DNA from: Deltaproteobacteria bacterium
Lineage (GTDB): Bacteria; Desulfobacterota; SM23-61
NCBI GenBank assembly: GCA_016234425.1
Contig: JACRCA010000137.1
Location: 1-5,701 of the forward strand
Direction of reading: 5' to 3'
DNA length: 5,701 nt
Numbering within the stretch: the first letter of the stretch is position 1; every line of letters begins with the position of its first letter. A program made the translations under genes and the position numbers. Shown piece after piece: positions 1-5,645 of the stretch. The notes under the pieces are model-generated. The model saw only the letters and a program-made list of their open reading frames with translations, ran no database searches and was not told the DNA's origin.

Positions 1-104
1 AGATGGGGAGATGGGGAGATGGGGAGATGGGGGGATAAGGAGATGGGGGGATGGGGGGATGGGGAGATGGGGAGAGGGGGAGATAAGGAGATGGGGAGAT
101 AAGG
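1..104. repeat. 8-bp G-rich tandem repeat (minisatellite), 13 units, open at left edge
   Basis: Thirteen consecutive 8-bp units fit in perfect register with no insertion or deletion. The consensus is (A/G)GAT(GG/AA)GG. Units 1-4, 6, 9 and 12 are AGATGGGG, units 7 and 8 are GGATGGGG, units 11 and 13 are AGATAAGG, unit 5 is GGATAAGG and unit 10 is AGAGGGGG. A partial unit AGAT follows at 105-108. The plus strand is purines apart from one T in most units, and the G4 runs spaced by four bases could form a G-quadruplex. Reading frame 1 meets a TAA at 100-102, so a coding repeat is unlikely. The array reaches position 1, so its full length is unknown. Confidence 0.95.
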
Positions 105-121
105 AGATTTAACAACATGGA

Positions 122-165
122 ATTGCGTTGCCGAGAAGTCCCGCAGGCCGGGAGGACGTGGCAAT
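122..165. repeat. Imperfect GC-rich palindrome, probable dispersed intergenic repeat
   Basis: The segment is symmetric about position 146. An outer TTGCC (128-132) pairs with GGCAA (160-164), and an inner TCCCG (139-143) pairs with CGGGA (149-153) around the 5-nt loop CAGGC. Two unpaired 6-nt stretches of equal length separate the inner and outer stems. Flanking ATTGC (122-126) and GCAAT (161-165) extend the symmetry in an alternative pairing. From memory, the ATTGCG...TCCCG...CGGGA...GGCAATC style resembles palindromic repeats scattered through many environmental proteobacterial genomes. That identity is a recollection and was not verified. It lies between the tandem repeat and the lipocalin-like gene and has no U-run, so it does not look like a standard terminator. 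Confidence 0.6.
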
Positions 166-197
166 CCCTAACAATCTGAGATCTGTCGAAGATCGGC

Positions 198-1307
198 ATG
201 AAACACATAGTACCACTTTTCCTCCTTTTCGCCATTTGGGTAGCGGGGACCTCTGCAGCTCAGGGTGAAGACGAATGGAAGCGGGTCATCGGGCCACGAG
301 TTTGGGCCTTTCCCAAAGATCATGGTGCCCATCCCGAGTACCGAACCGAATGGTGGTATTTTACCGGCAACCTAAAAGATGATGCTGGTTCCCGTTATGG
401 TTACCAGCTTACCTTTTTCCGGCAGGGGATTCGACGCGAGGTCCCAAGCTTAGCCAGCACCTGGGATATACGGGATCTCTACCTGGCTCACTTCGCCATA
501 ACTGACGTCTCCAGGGGTAGATTCCGGTTTTTGGAACGAATATCGCGCGCCGGCCCAGGACTGGCTGGTGCTCAAACGGATGGAATGGATGTCTGGGTTC
601 TCAACTGGTCTGTCAGAATGAAACGTTCCGCGATATTTCTTGAAGCTTCGGGATTCGACATGGAGCTTGAGCTCGAGCTTACCCCTGGAAAGCCTCTCGT
701 CCTCCATGGCTTGAACGGTGTTAGCAAAAAAGGACCTGCCGAGGGCCAGGCTTCCTATTATACTTCCTTTACCAACCTTAAAACCCAGGGATTCTTGAAA
801 ACGCACTCCGGTGGTTCTCGCATGGTGGCCAAGGGCCGAAGCTGGTTCGATCATGAATTTGGATCCAACCAGCTTTCTCCAGATCAGAAAGGTTGGGACT
901 GGTTCAGCCTCCACCTCTCTGATGGAAGAGATATGATGATCTATTTCTTGCGCCTTAAAGATGGCTCCATCGAGCCGACCTCATCGGGAACACTTGTGGA
1001 GCGGGATGGAACTGCCCGCCACCTTGGACCAAAAGATATTCTCATTTCAGTCCTGGATCAGTGGAAAAGCCCTCAGAGCGGAGGCGTATATCCCAGCCGT
1101 TGGAGGATTCAGATACCTTCAGCTGGAATCGATCTGCTTGTTACTCCATTGGTGGCCGATCAGGAACTCAACACCGAGGTTTCAACAGGAGTGATCTACT
1201 GGGAAGGGATTGTAGCTGGGCAAGGAACCTCCAGAGGTCGGAAGGTCTCCTGCGAGGGATATGTCGAGCTAACTGGGTACGCTGGGAGCATGGGCGGACT
1301 GTTCTAA
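198..1307 (+). CDS. Secreted AttH/CrtC-like lipocalin-fold protein
   Basis: The 369-residue product carries family hallmarks of the AttH/CrtC-like (carotenoid 1,2-hydratase-related) group, often annotated as predicted secreted hydrolase. These are EWWYFTGNL at 51-59, YYTSFTNL at 187-194, WFDHEFG at 216-222, GWDWFSLHLSDG at 232-243, YWEG at 334-337 and GYVELTGYAG at 354-363. Residues 1 to about 21 form a signal peptide: Lys3, a hydrophobic core at 4-16 and a small-residue cleavage site near SAA. The mature protein should therefore be periplasmic or secreted. Both family halves are present at the usual length, so it looks intact. An in-frame TGA at 177-179 and no intervening start make ATG 198 the start, although the Shine-Dalgarno is weak. 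Relatives often sit beside an FtsX-type ABC permease; here repeats precede the gene and no partner is visible. Family membership is firm, but substrate and catalysis are unknown, and carotenoid hydratase activity should not be assumed. Confidence 0.88.
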   Translation: MKHIVPLFLLFAIWVAGTSAAQGEDEWKRVIGPRVWAFPKDHGAHPEYRTEWWYFTGNLKDDAGSRYGYQLTFFRQGIRREVPSLASTWDIRDLYLAHFAITDVSRGRFRFLERISRAGPGLAGAQTDGMDVWVLNWSVRMKRSAIFLEASGFDMELELELTPGKPLVLHGLNGVSKKGPAEGQASYYTSFTNLKTQGFLKTHSGGSRMVAKGRSWFDHEFGSNQLSPDQKGWDWFSLHLSDGRDMMIYFLRLKDGSIEPTSSGTLVERDGTARHLGPKDILISVLDQWKSPQSGGVYPSRWRIQIPSAGIDLLVTPLVADQELNTEVSTGVIYWEGIVAGQGTSRGRKVSCEGYVELTGYAGSMGGLF

Positions 1308-1465
1308 TTTCCCTTCTAACATTTTTCCATGTATAAAGCCTGAGTAACCCTCGCTCTCGAGATATAAATAACTTTTCCTGATATTCTTTACATGCGGCTT
1401 TTAACAATGCTAAACCTACATCGGCAGCTAAAAAAATACCCAGCGCACGTAAATTTATACGCCCA
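1308..1465. other. Convergent spacer without a clear terminator
   Basis: This 158-bp AT-rich spacer separates the 3' ends of the lipocalin-like gene and the CoA-transferase gene. I found no strong GC stem followed by a U-run on either strand. On the minus strand one reading frame stays open through the whole spacer and into the antisense of the lipocalin-like gene. It has no strong start signal and no recognisable motif, so I do not call it a gene. Confidence 0.6.
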
Positions 1466-2674
1466 TCAAATTATTCCCCGATCTTTTAGAGCTTGCACCT
1501 GCTCATCTGAATAGCCCAAGATCTGGCTCAAAATTTCCTGATTGTGCTCTCCCAACATGGGCGGTGGGCTCTGGATGCCGATTTTACTCTCCGAGAAAGT
1601 TGCCGGGGGTCCTACCATCTTTATTTTTCCATAATACTGATGCTCCACTTCTTTTACCAAGCCCAGATGCAGAACTTGCGGGTCGCTGAAGACCCGCTCA
1701 AACGAATTGATCGGTCCGCAAGGAATTCCGGCCTGGTCGAATAAGGGAATCCATTCGTCCACTGTTTTTTCGGCCATTTTCCGGTCAATGATTTCGTAAA
1801 GGGCCTGGCGGTTTTCTATCCGCCTGGAGTTGTCGGAAAAACGCGGATCATCCTTCAATTCTTCCATCCCCAGTAGATCACAAAACGACTTCCACATCCG
1901 TTCATTGACCACTCCGAAGATCAGGTAGTCATCCTTGGCCCGATGAGCCTCATAGGGCACGATGTTGGAATGGGCGCTACCCCAACGCTGGGGGATGATC
2001 CCTCCGATCAAATAATTGGACCCGATATTGATCAGGGTAGCCAGTTGCATGGCCAGTAAATTAATGGAGATGCGTTGTCCTCTTCCAGTCTCTTTTCGCA
2101 GAAGGAGGGCCGAGGCGATAGCTCCAAAAGCATAGAGGCCCGTGAGGACGTCAGTCAGGGGAACCCCCACTTTTACCGGGGCCCCTCCAGGCTCCCCTGT
2201 GATGGACATCAAGCCCCCGACGGCTGAGACGATGACATCCACACCTGGTCTGTCCCGGTAAGGGCCATCGGTCCCATACCCAGTCATATCGCAGTAGACC
2301 AGTCTCGGGTTTATCTCTCGCAAAACTTCGTAGCCCACACCCATTTCTTCCATGGTTCCCGGACGAAAGTTTTCCAGCAGGACATCCACATTTTTTGCCA
2401 GGCTCTTTAAAATCTCTATTCCCTGGGGATGCTTGAGATTCAGGGTCAGGCTCTTCTTATTCCGGTTTATCGAGATGAAATAGGCGCTCATCTCTTTCAC
2501 CCAGGGCGGACCCCAGGCGCGACTCTCATCGCCAATTTTGGGTTGTTCAACTTTGATGATCTCTGCTCCCAGGTCGCCTAAAATCATCGAGCAATAAGGA
2601 CCAGCGATGATCCGGGTCAGATCGATGACCCTCACTCCTTTAAGGGGTGGAGGGCCAGGGGGAATTTTATCCAT
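1466..2674 (-). CDS. Family III CoA-transferase (CaiB/BaiF/formyl-CoA transferase type)
   Basis: The enzyme moves CoA from a donor acyl-CoA to a carboxylic acid in the cytoplasm; the substrate here cannot be read from sequence. Numbering the 402 residues from ATG 2674, the family pattern is complete. It includes GVRVIDLTRIIAGPYCSMILGD at 13-34 (residues V14-D34 forming the N-terminal nucleotide-fold strand and helix), KVEQP at 41-45, ENFRPGTMEEMG at 101-112, the catalytic-aspartate motif VGVPLTD with Asp175, TGRGQ at 196-200, AGIPCGPIN at 315-323 and GEHNQEIL at 375-382. A longer frame begins with GTG at 2707, but ATG 2674 has GAGGTG six bases upstream. The predicted transcription start near 2705 also lies at or downstream of that GTG, so the shorter protein is preferred. 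About 400 residues is the normal family length. The gene is divergent from fba and convergent with the upstream lipocalin-like gene, so it is probably a single-gene transcript. Family certain, substrate unknown. Confidence 0.93.
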   Translation of the reverse strand: MDKIPPGPPPLKGVRVIDLTRIIAGPYCSMILGDLGAEIIKVEQPKIGDESRAWGPPWVKEMSAYFISINRNKKSLTLNLKHPQGIEILKSLAKNVDVLLENFRPGTMEEMGVGYEVLREINPRLVYCDMTGYGTDGPYRDRPGVDVIVSAVGGLMSITGEPGGAPVKVGVPLTDVLTGLYAFGAIASALLLRKETGRGQRISINLLAMQLATLINIGSNYLIGGIIPQRWGSAHSNIVPYEAHRAKDDYLIFGVVNERMWKSFCDLLGMEELKDDPRFSDNSRRIENRQALYEIIDRKMAEKTVDEWIPLFDQAGIPCGPINSFERVFSDPQVLHLGLVKEVEHQYYGKIKMVGPPATFSESKIGIQSPPPMLGEHNQEILSQILGYSDEQVQALKDRGII

Positions 2675-2680
2675 GGGTAT

Positions 2681-2686
2681 CACCTC
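2681..2686 (-). promoter_or_regulatory. Shine-Dalgarno deciding the CoA-transferase start
   Basis: On the minus strand GAGGTG lies six bases before ATG 2674. It is the only good ribosome-binding site near the 5' end and falls inside the longer frame that begins at GTG 2707. It therefore argues for initiation at 2674. Confidence 0.8.
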
Positions 2687-2711
2687 ACTGACACTTACAC
2701 TGATCACTTAC

Positions 2712-2739
2712 ATTATCTAATTAACACACCCCTTTTCAA
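2712..2739 (-). promoter_or_regulatory. Sigma70-like promoter for the CoA-transferase gene
   Basis: Read on the minus strand, TTGAAA (plus-strand 2734-2739) and GATAAT (plus-strand 2712-2717) are separated by 16 bases. Each hexamer matches the consensus at 5 of 6 positions. Transcription would begin near 2705, leaving a leader of about 30 nt before ATG 2674. This is a prediction from sequence match only. Confidence 0.55.
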
Positions 2740-2756
2740 GGATCAAGTTTCAAGTT
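2736..2756. repeat. Three 7-bp tandem units (TCAAGtt)
   Basis: Three units lie in exact 7-bp register: TCAAGGA (2736-2742), TCAAGTT (2743-2749) and TCAAGTT (2750-2756). The first unit overlaps the -35 element proposed for the CoA-transferase gene. The array is short and could be a remnant of a longer heptamer microsatellite or a set of phased protein-contact sites. Confidence 0.6.
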
Positions 2757-2777
2757 AAAAAAATACCTTTGCGGTCT

Positions 2778-2806
2778 TTGACTTTTCACCTTTGTTAAAA
2801 TATATT
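2778..2806 (+). promoter_or_regulatory. Sigma70-like promoter for fba
   Basis: TTGACT (2778-2783) and TATATT (2801-2806) are spaced by 17 bases, and each matches consensus at 5 of 6 positions. Transcription would start near 2813, giving a leader of about 33 nt. A perfect TATAAT at 2810-2815 is an alternative -10 but has no good -35. GGAG at 2835-2838, seven bases before ATG 2846, is the ribosome-binding site. Confidence 0.65.
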
Positions 2807-2825
2807 GGTTATAATTATCATTAAC
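2807..2825. promoter_or_regulatory. Possible Fur-like operator in the fba promoter
   Basis: The 19 bases match the classical enterobacterial Fur-box consensus at 15 of 19 positions, including an unbroken 10-base run ATTATCATTA. The site lies directly after the proposed -10 element and over the start point, where a repressor would block transcription. The region is very AT-rich, so a chance match is quite possible, and no Fur gene or iron-uptake gene is in view. Confidence 0.25.
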
Positions 2826-2845
2826 ATCTTTCCTGGAGATAGACC

Positions 2846-3871
2846 ATGCCTCTGATGACGAGCAAACCGATGTTTGACCTGGCTTATGATGGCGGCTTTG
2901 CCATCGGCGCGTTCAACGTTAACAATATGGAGATCACCCAGGGCATTGTCGAAGCCTGCGCCTCAGAGCAAAGCCCGCTGATCCTGCAGATCTCCAAAGG
3001 CGCCCGCAAGTACGCCAACATGCGCTACCTCAAGCACATCATCGACGCTGCAGTTGAAGAGCACCCGGACTTGCCCATCGCCATCCACCTGGACCACGGT
3101 GATACTGTGGAATTAGTCAAGACCTGCCTCAACGACGGCTTTACCAGTGTGATGATTGATGGCTCCCACCAACCCTATGAGGAAAATGTCAGGCTGACTG
3201 CCGAGGTCGTGAAAGTCGCCCACCAGGCTGGCGTGGTCGTGGAAGCCGAACTGGGCATTTTAGGTGGGATCGAGGAACATGTGGTAGGAGTCAAAGCTGA
3301 AGATTATGAAAAAAGTATCGAAAAGTTCCTGACCGATCCCCACCAGGCAGCAGACTTCTGGAAGCGCACCGGCGTCGACAGCCTGGCCATCGCCATCGGT
3401 ACCAGCCACGGGGCTTACAAGTTCAAGCATGAGGCCAAGCTCGCCATGGGGCGAATCGAGCAGGTCATGAAAACCTGTCCCGGCTTGCCGCTGGTCATGC
3501 ATGGTTCCTCCAGCGTGCCTCGAGAGTTTATCGACCTGATCAATAAATATGGAGGCAACATGCCCAATGCCATGGGCGTCCCAGAAGAGCAAATTCACAC
3601 GGCCGTCACCAAGTATGGCGTATGCAAGGTGAACATCGACACTGACCTGCGTCTGGCCTTGACGGCCAAGATCCGCGAGGTCTTGGCCACCAAACCCGCG
3701 GAGTTCGATCCGCGCAATTACCTCGGTCCAGGCCGCGAAGCCATCGTCAAGATGGTCAAGCACAAGCTGCACGTGCTCAACTGCGCAGGCAAAGCCGAGG
3801 CGGTGGTCAAACAGTGGAAGAAACTCGGCGAGCCCCTGCCAGTCTTCTACACCAAATCCGCCAAAGCCTAA
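2846..3871 (+). CDS. fba: Class II fructose-1,6-bisphosphate aldolase
   Basis: The product cleaves fructose 1,6-bisphosphate to dihydroxyacetone phosphate and glyceraldehyde 3-phosphate, or runs in reverse for gluconeogenesis, in the cytoplasm. The 341-residue protein has the metal-dependent class II TIM-barrel signature. HLDHGD at 81-86 supplies catalytic Asp83 and zinc ligand His84. VEAELG at 132-137 contains the conserved acidic site. GTSHGAYKF at 185-193 supplies His188, MHGSSS at 218-223 supplies His219, and the phosphate-binding KVNIDTD is at 261-267. From memory, segments such as ISKGARKYAN and MIDGSHQPYEENV are closest to Bacteroides-type aldolases of 330-340 residues. The end is intact. 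ATG 2846 has GGAG seven bases upstream and a good promoter. Third codon positions are visibly richer in G/C than in the neighbouring genes, which fits high expression or a separate history. The downstream spacer lacks a clear terminator. A related aldolase, such as tagatose-bisphosphate, is possible but less likely. Confidence 0.93.
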   Translation: MPLMTSKPMFDLAYDGGFAIGAFNVNNMEITQGIVEACASEQSPLILQISKGARKYANMRYLKHIIDAAVEEHPDLPIAIHLDHGDTVELVKTCLNDGFTSVMIDGSHQPYEENVRLTAEVVKVAHQAGVVVEAELGILGGIEEHVVGVKAEDYEKSIEKFLTDPHQAADFWKRTGVDSLAIAIGTSHGAYKFKHEAKLAMGRIEQVMKTCPGLPLVMHGSSSVPREFIDLINKYGGNMPNAMGVPEEQIHTAVTKYGVCKVNIDTDLRLALTAKIREVLATKPAEFDPRNYLGPGREAIVKMVKHKLHVLNCAGKAEAVVKQWKKLGEPLPVFYTKSAKA

Positions 3872-3885
3872 AAAAGAAAAAAATA

Positions 3886-4042
3886 TTCACCGCCGAGAGC
3901 GCAGAGACCGCCGAGATGGGTTAAGAATTCCAAGCACAAAATTGAAAATCCGATACAAATACCAATGCTCAAGATATGAATAATCCAAAACAAGAAATTT
4001 AGATTTAAAGATCAAATTTTCCTCTGCGTACTCTGCGGTAAA
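3886..4042. repeat. AT-rich segment bounded by 22-nt inverted arms (MITE- or REP-like)
   Basis: The left arm at 3886-3907 and the reverse complement of the right arm at 4021-4042 match at 17 of 22 positions. Each arm is built of 9-bp units of the type ACCGC(A/C)GAG. The left arm and its continuation have three units, with ACCGCCGAGA repeated exactly at 3889-3898 and 3907-3916. The right arm has two units. The interior, about 100 bp, is AT-rich and has no significant open frame. I recall CTCTGCG/CGCAGAG arms of this kind as recurrent spacer repeats in environmental bacterial genomes, but could not check it. The element fills nearly the whole spacer between fba and the membrane protease gene. 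I saw no obvious target-site duplication. Confidence 0.6.
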
Positions 4043-4056
4043 ATTCGAGCAAAATC

Positions 4057-5346
4057 ATGGTTGAATTGAATTTCTTGCTTCTGGCTTTTATGATCGTCTT
4101 CCTGCTCCGGTCTGCGGCCCAATTATTCCTCAATCATCTCAACACTTCCTACCTTCGCCAGCATGGGAAAACAGTTCCTCAGGTTTTTCAGGACACGATA
4201 GACCAGGGAAAGCTCAAGAAGATTTCTGATTATACGGTGGATTCTGCCGATTTCGGCATCGTTTCCACCCTGGCTAACCAAGGCTTTTTTCTGGCCATTT
4301 TACTATCTGGCTTTTTGCCATGGCTCGTGAGAATGATCAACCAATGGGGATTGGGGTTGATCCTCGGTGGCTTGGTTTTCTTTGGACTTCTTGCTGTAAT
4401 AGTCAACCTTCTGCAGATTCCTTTCAGCCTTTATGACACATTTGTGATCGAAGACCGCTACGGATTTAACACTAAAACTCTCAAGCTGTGGATCACAGAC
4501 CTTTTTAAGAGCCTGGCCATTTCAGCATCCCTGGGGGGTCTGCTTCTATGGCTTCTCCTTAACTTAGTGGTCCATGGAGGGAGTACCTGGTGGGTCTGGG
4601 CATGGATATTGGTAGGGGGAGTTGAATTTCTGATAATCTGGTTATATCCAGTGATCATTGCCCCCCTGTTTAACAGATTCGCGCCCATTGAGAACAAAGA
4701 ATTGGAGCAGAGCATCGCTACTCTGATGGGCAAAGTGGGGCTTAGGGCCAAAGGGGTATTTCGGATGGATGCCAGCAAGCGCAGCAAGCACACCAATGCC
4801 TATTTTACGGGCATCGCAAAGAGTAAAAGGATTGTCCTTTTTGACACCCTCCTGGAATCCCATACCAGCGAGGAAATTCTGGCCGTCCTGGCCCATGAGA
4901 TCGGGCACTGGAAGAAAAAGCATGTGCAGAAGGAGCTTATCCTGGCTGAGTTTCTCTCTCTAATCGGTTTCTATGTGGTGGCTAAATTATTAGATTGGCC
5001 TTTGATGTACCAGACATTCGGCTTTAAAGATCCAATTCCCTATGGGGGATTGCTTCTGGTTGGAGCCCTCTTCAGCCCGGTCAGCTATTTTTTCCAGCCA
5101 TTGGCCTCAGCTATTTCCAGGAGGTTCGAACGGGAAGCGGATGATTTTTCCTTGAAGTTGGTGCCGAGCGCCCAACCCATGGTAAACGCCCTCAAGAGGC
5201 TGGCGGCTGATAACCTGGCAAATTTGACTCCCCAGCCTCTCTATGCTTGGTTCTACTATTCCCATCCCCCGCTTGTCGAGCGCATCTCGAGGCTTGAAGG
5301 GATTGCGGAAAATCGCCAAAATGGAGTTGACAGCCCTGGCGCATAG
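4057..5346 (+). CDS. M48 family membrane zinc metallopeptidase (Ste24/CAAX protease 1-like)
   Basis: The 429-residue protein matches the bacterial branch of Ste24 proteases in length and layout. An N-terminal M48_N-type membrane half (about 1-205) is followed by the M48 peptidase domain (about 206-415). The zinc site is HEIGH at 280-284 (His280, catalytic Glu281, His284), with Glu358 in FEREAD as the likely third ligand. Other conserved parts are RYGFNTKT at 134-141, NAYFTG at 247-252 and SHPP at 402-405. Hydrophobic segments near 5-25, 66-90, 97-119, 152-172, 177-203, 294-312 and 329-350 give the seven helices expected of Ste24. Bacterial members probably act in membrane-protein quality control, since prenylated CAAX substrates are not expected; that role is inference. 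ATG 4057 is the first start after an in-frame TAA at 4039-4041. It has only a weak ribosome site, and its leader begins right after the inverted-repeat element. No frame damage is seen. Confidence 0.93.
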   Translation: MVELNFLLLAFMIVFLLRSAAQLFLNHLNTSYLRQHGKTVPQVFQDTIDQGKLKKISDYTVDSADFGIVSTLANQGFFLAILLSGFLPWLVRMINQWGLGLILGGLVFFGLLAVIVNLLQIPFSLYDTFVIEDRYGFNTKTLKLWITDLFKSLAISASLGGLLLWLLLNLVVHGGSTWWVWAWILVGGVEFLIIWLYPVIIAPLFNRFAPIENKELEQSIATLMGKVGLRAKGVFRMDASKRSKHTNAYFTGIAKSKRIVLFDTLLESHTSEEILAVLAHEIGHWKKKHVQKELILAEFLSLIGFYVVAKLLDWPLMYQTFGFKDPIPYGGLLLVGALFSPVSYFFQPLASAISRRFEREADDFSLKLVPSAQPMVNALKRLAADNLANLTPQPLYAWFYYSHPPLVERISRLEGIAENRQNGVDSPGA

Positions 5347-5574
5347 TATTAATATTGGCTTACTGAACTATTGGAGTTTTCCCTACCTTCTTGAATCATT
5401 TAGAAATTACTCTGCTCCAGAAGGAATTTTCCCTTTTTGACCTTCATGGCTGCGGATGAAAATAAATTTCCAAAACCTCCAAACATATATTTTTGCCTTC
5501 GATCATAGATCCAAAGGGCCGATTCTTTCGTGGAGGCCAAATTTTAAATAACCTGGAAAATAAATAGTCTTTCG

Positions 5575-5604
5575 GGATCTTTGGTGGTTTATCCAAAGGG
5601 ATCC
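5575..5604 (+). promoter_or_regulatory. Leader hairpin upstream of the exported-protein gene
   Basis: GGATCTTTGG at 5575-5584 pairs with CCAAAG and ATCC at 5593-5598 and 5601-5604 across an 8-nt loop. The stem has ten pairs with a two-base GG bulge at 5599-5600. No U-run follows, so it is not a standard terminator. It lies 41 nt before ATG 5646 and could be an mRNA leader structure, but function is unproven. Confidence 0.4.
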
Positions 5605-5633
5605 GTTTATCGGGTTCCATGATCAACCTATAC

Positions 5634-5640
5634 AAGGAGG
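5634..5640 (+). promoter_or_regulatory. Near-perfect Shine-Dalgarno (AAGGAGG)
   Basis: AAGGAGG ends five bases before ATG 5646. It is the strongest ribosome-binding site in the window and makes the short partial frame behind it credible as a real gene start. Confidence 0.85.
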
Positions 5641-5645
5641 TGGTT

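Larger units (their letters stand above)
5347..5645. other. Non-coding spacer before the last gene
   Basis: These 299 bp are AT-rich and carry no convincing gene. The 70-codon frame on the minus strand starts with GTG, overlaps the next gene's ribosome-binding site and lacks recognisable motifs. The stretch holds a weak promoter candidate (TTGACC at 5437-5442 with AATAAA 18 bases later), two copies of ATCCAAAGGG (5509-5518 and an offset copy at 5591-5600) and a hairpin at 5575-5604. No tRNA or known riboswitch was recognised. The long leader fits a regulated downstream gene. Confidence 0.5.

Noticed and set aside
1..104. CRISPR array or coding repeat
   Set aside because: Units are only 8 bp with no spacers, and the frame-1 reading meets a stop at 100-102. 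This is a simple tandem repeat.
450..914. 154-codon minus-strand open frame
   Set aside because: It is wholly antisense to the well-supported AttH/CrtC-like gene and shows no recognisable motif; it is a shadow frame.
3260..3772. 170-codon minus-strand open frame inside fba
   Set aside because: It is antisense to catalytic parts of the aldolase. Long antisense frames are expected where third positions are GC-rich.
3872..3885. A-rich run directly after fba as a terminator
   Set aside because: There is no preceding GC stem on the plus strand; an A-run alone is not a terminator signal for fba.
4458..4923. Two overlapping minus-strand frames inside the protease gene
   Set aside because: They lie opposite the conserved M48 coding region, have unconvincing composition and no ribosome sites of note.
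5421..5438. Possible terminator after the protease gene (AAGG...CCTT followed by T residues)
   Set aside because: The stem is only four clean pairs, AT-rich in the loop, and 75 bases past the stop; too weak to call.
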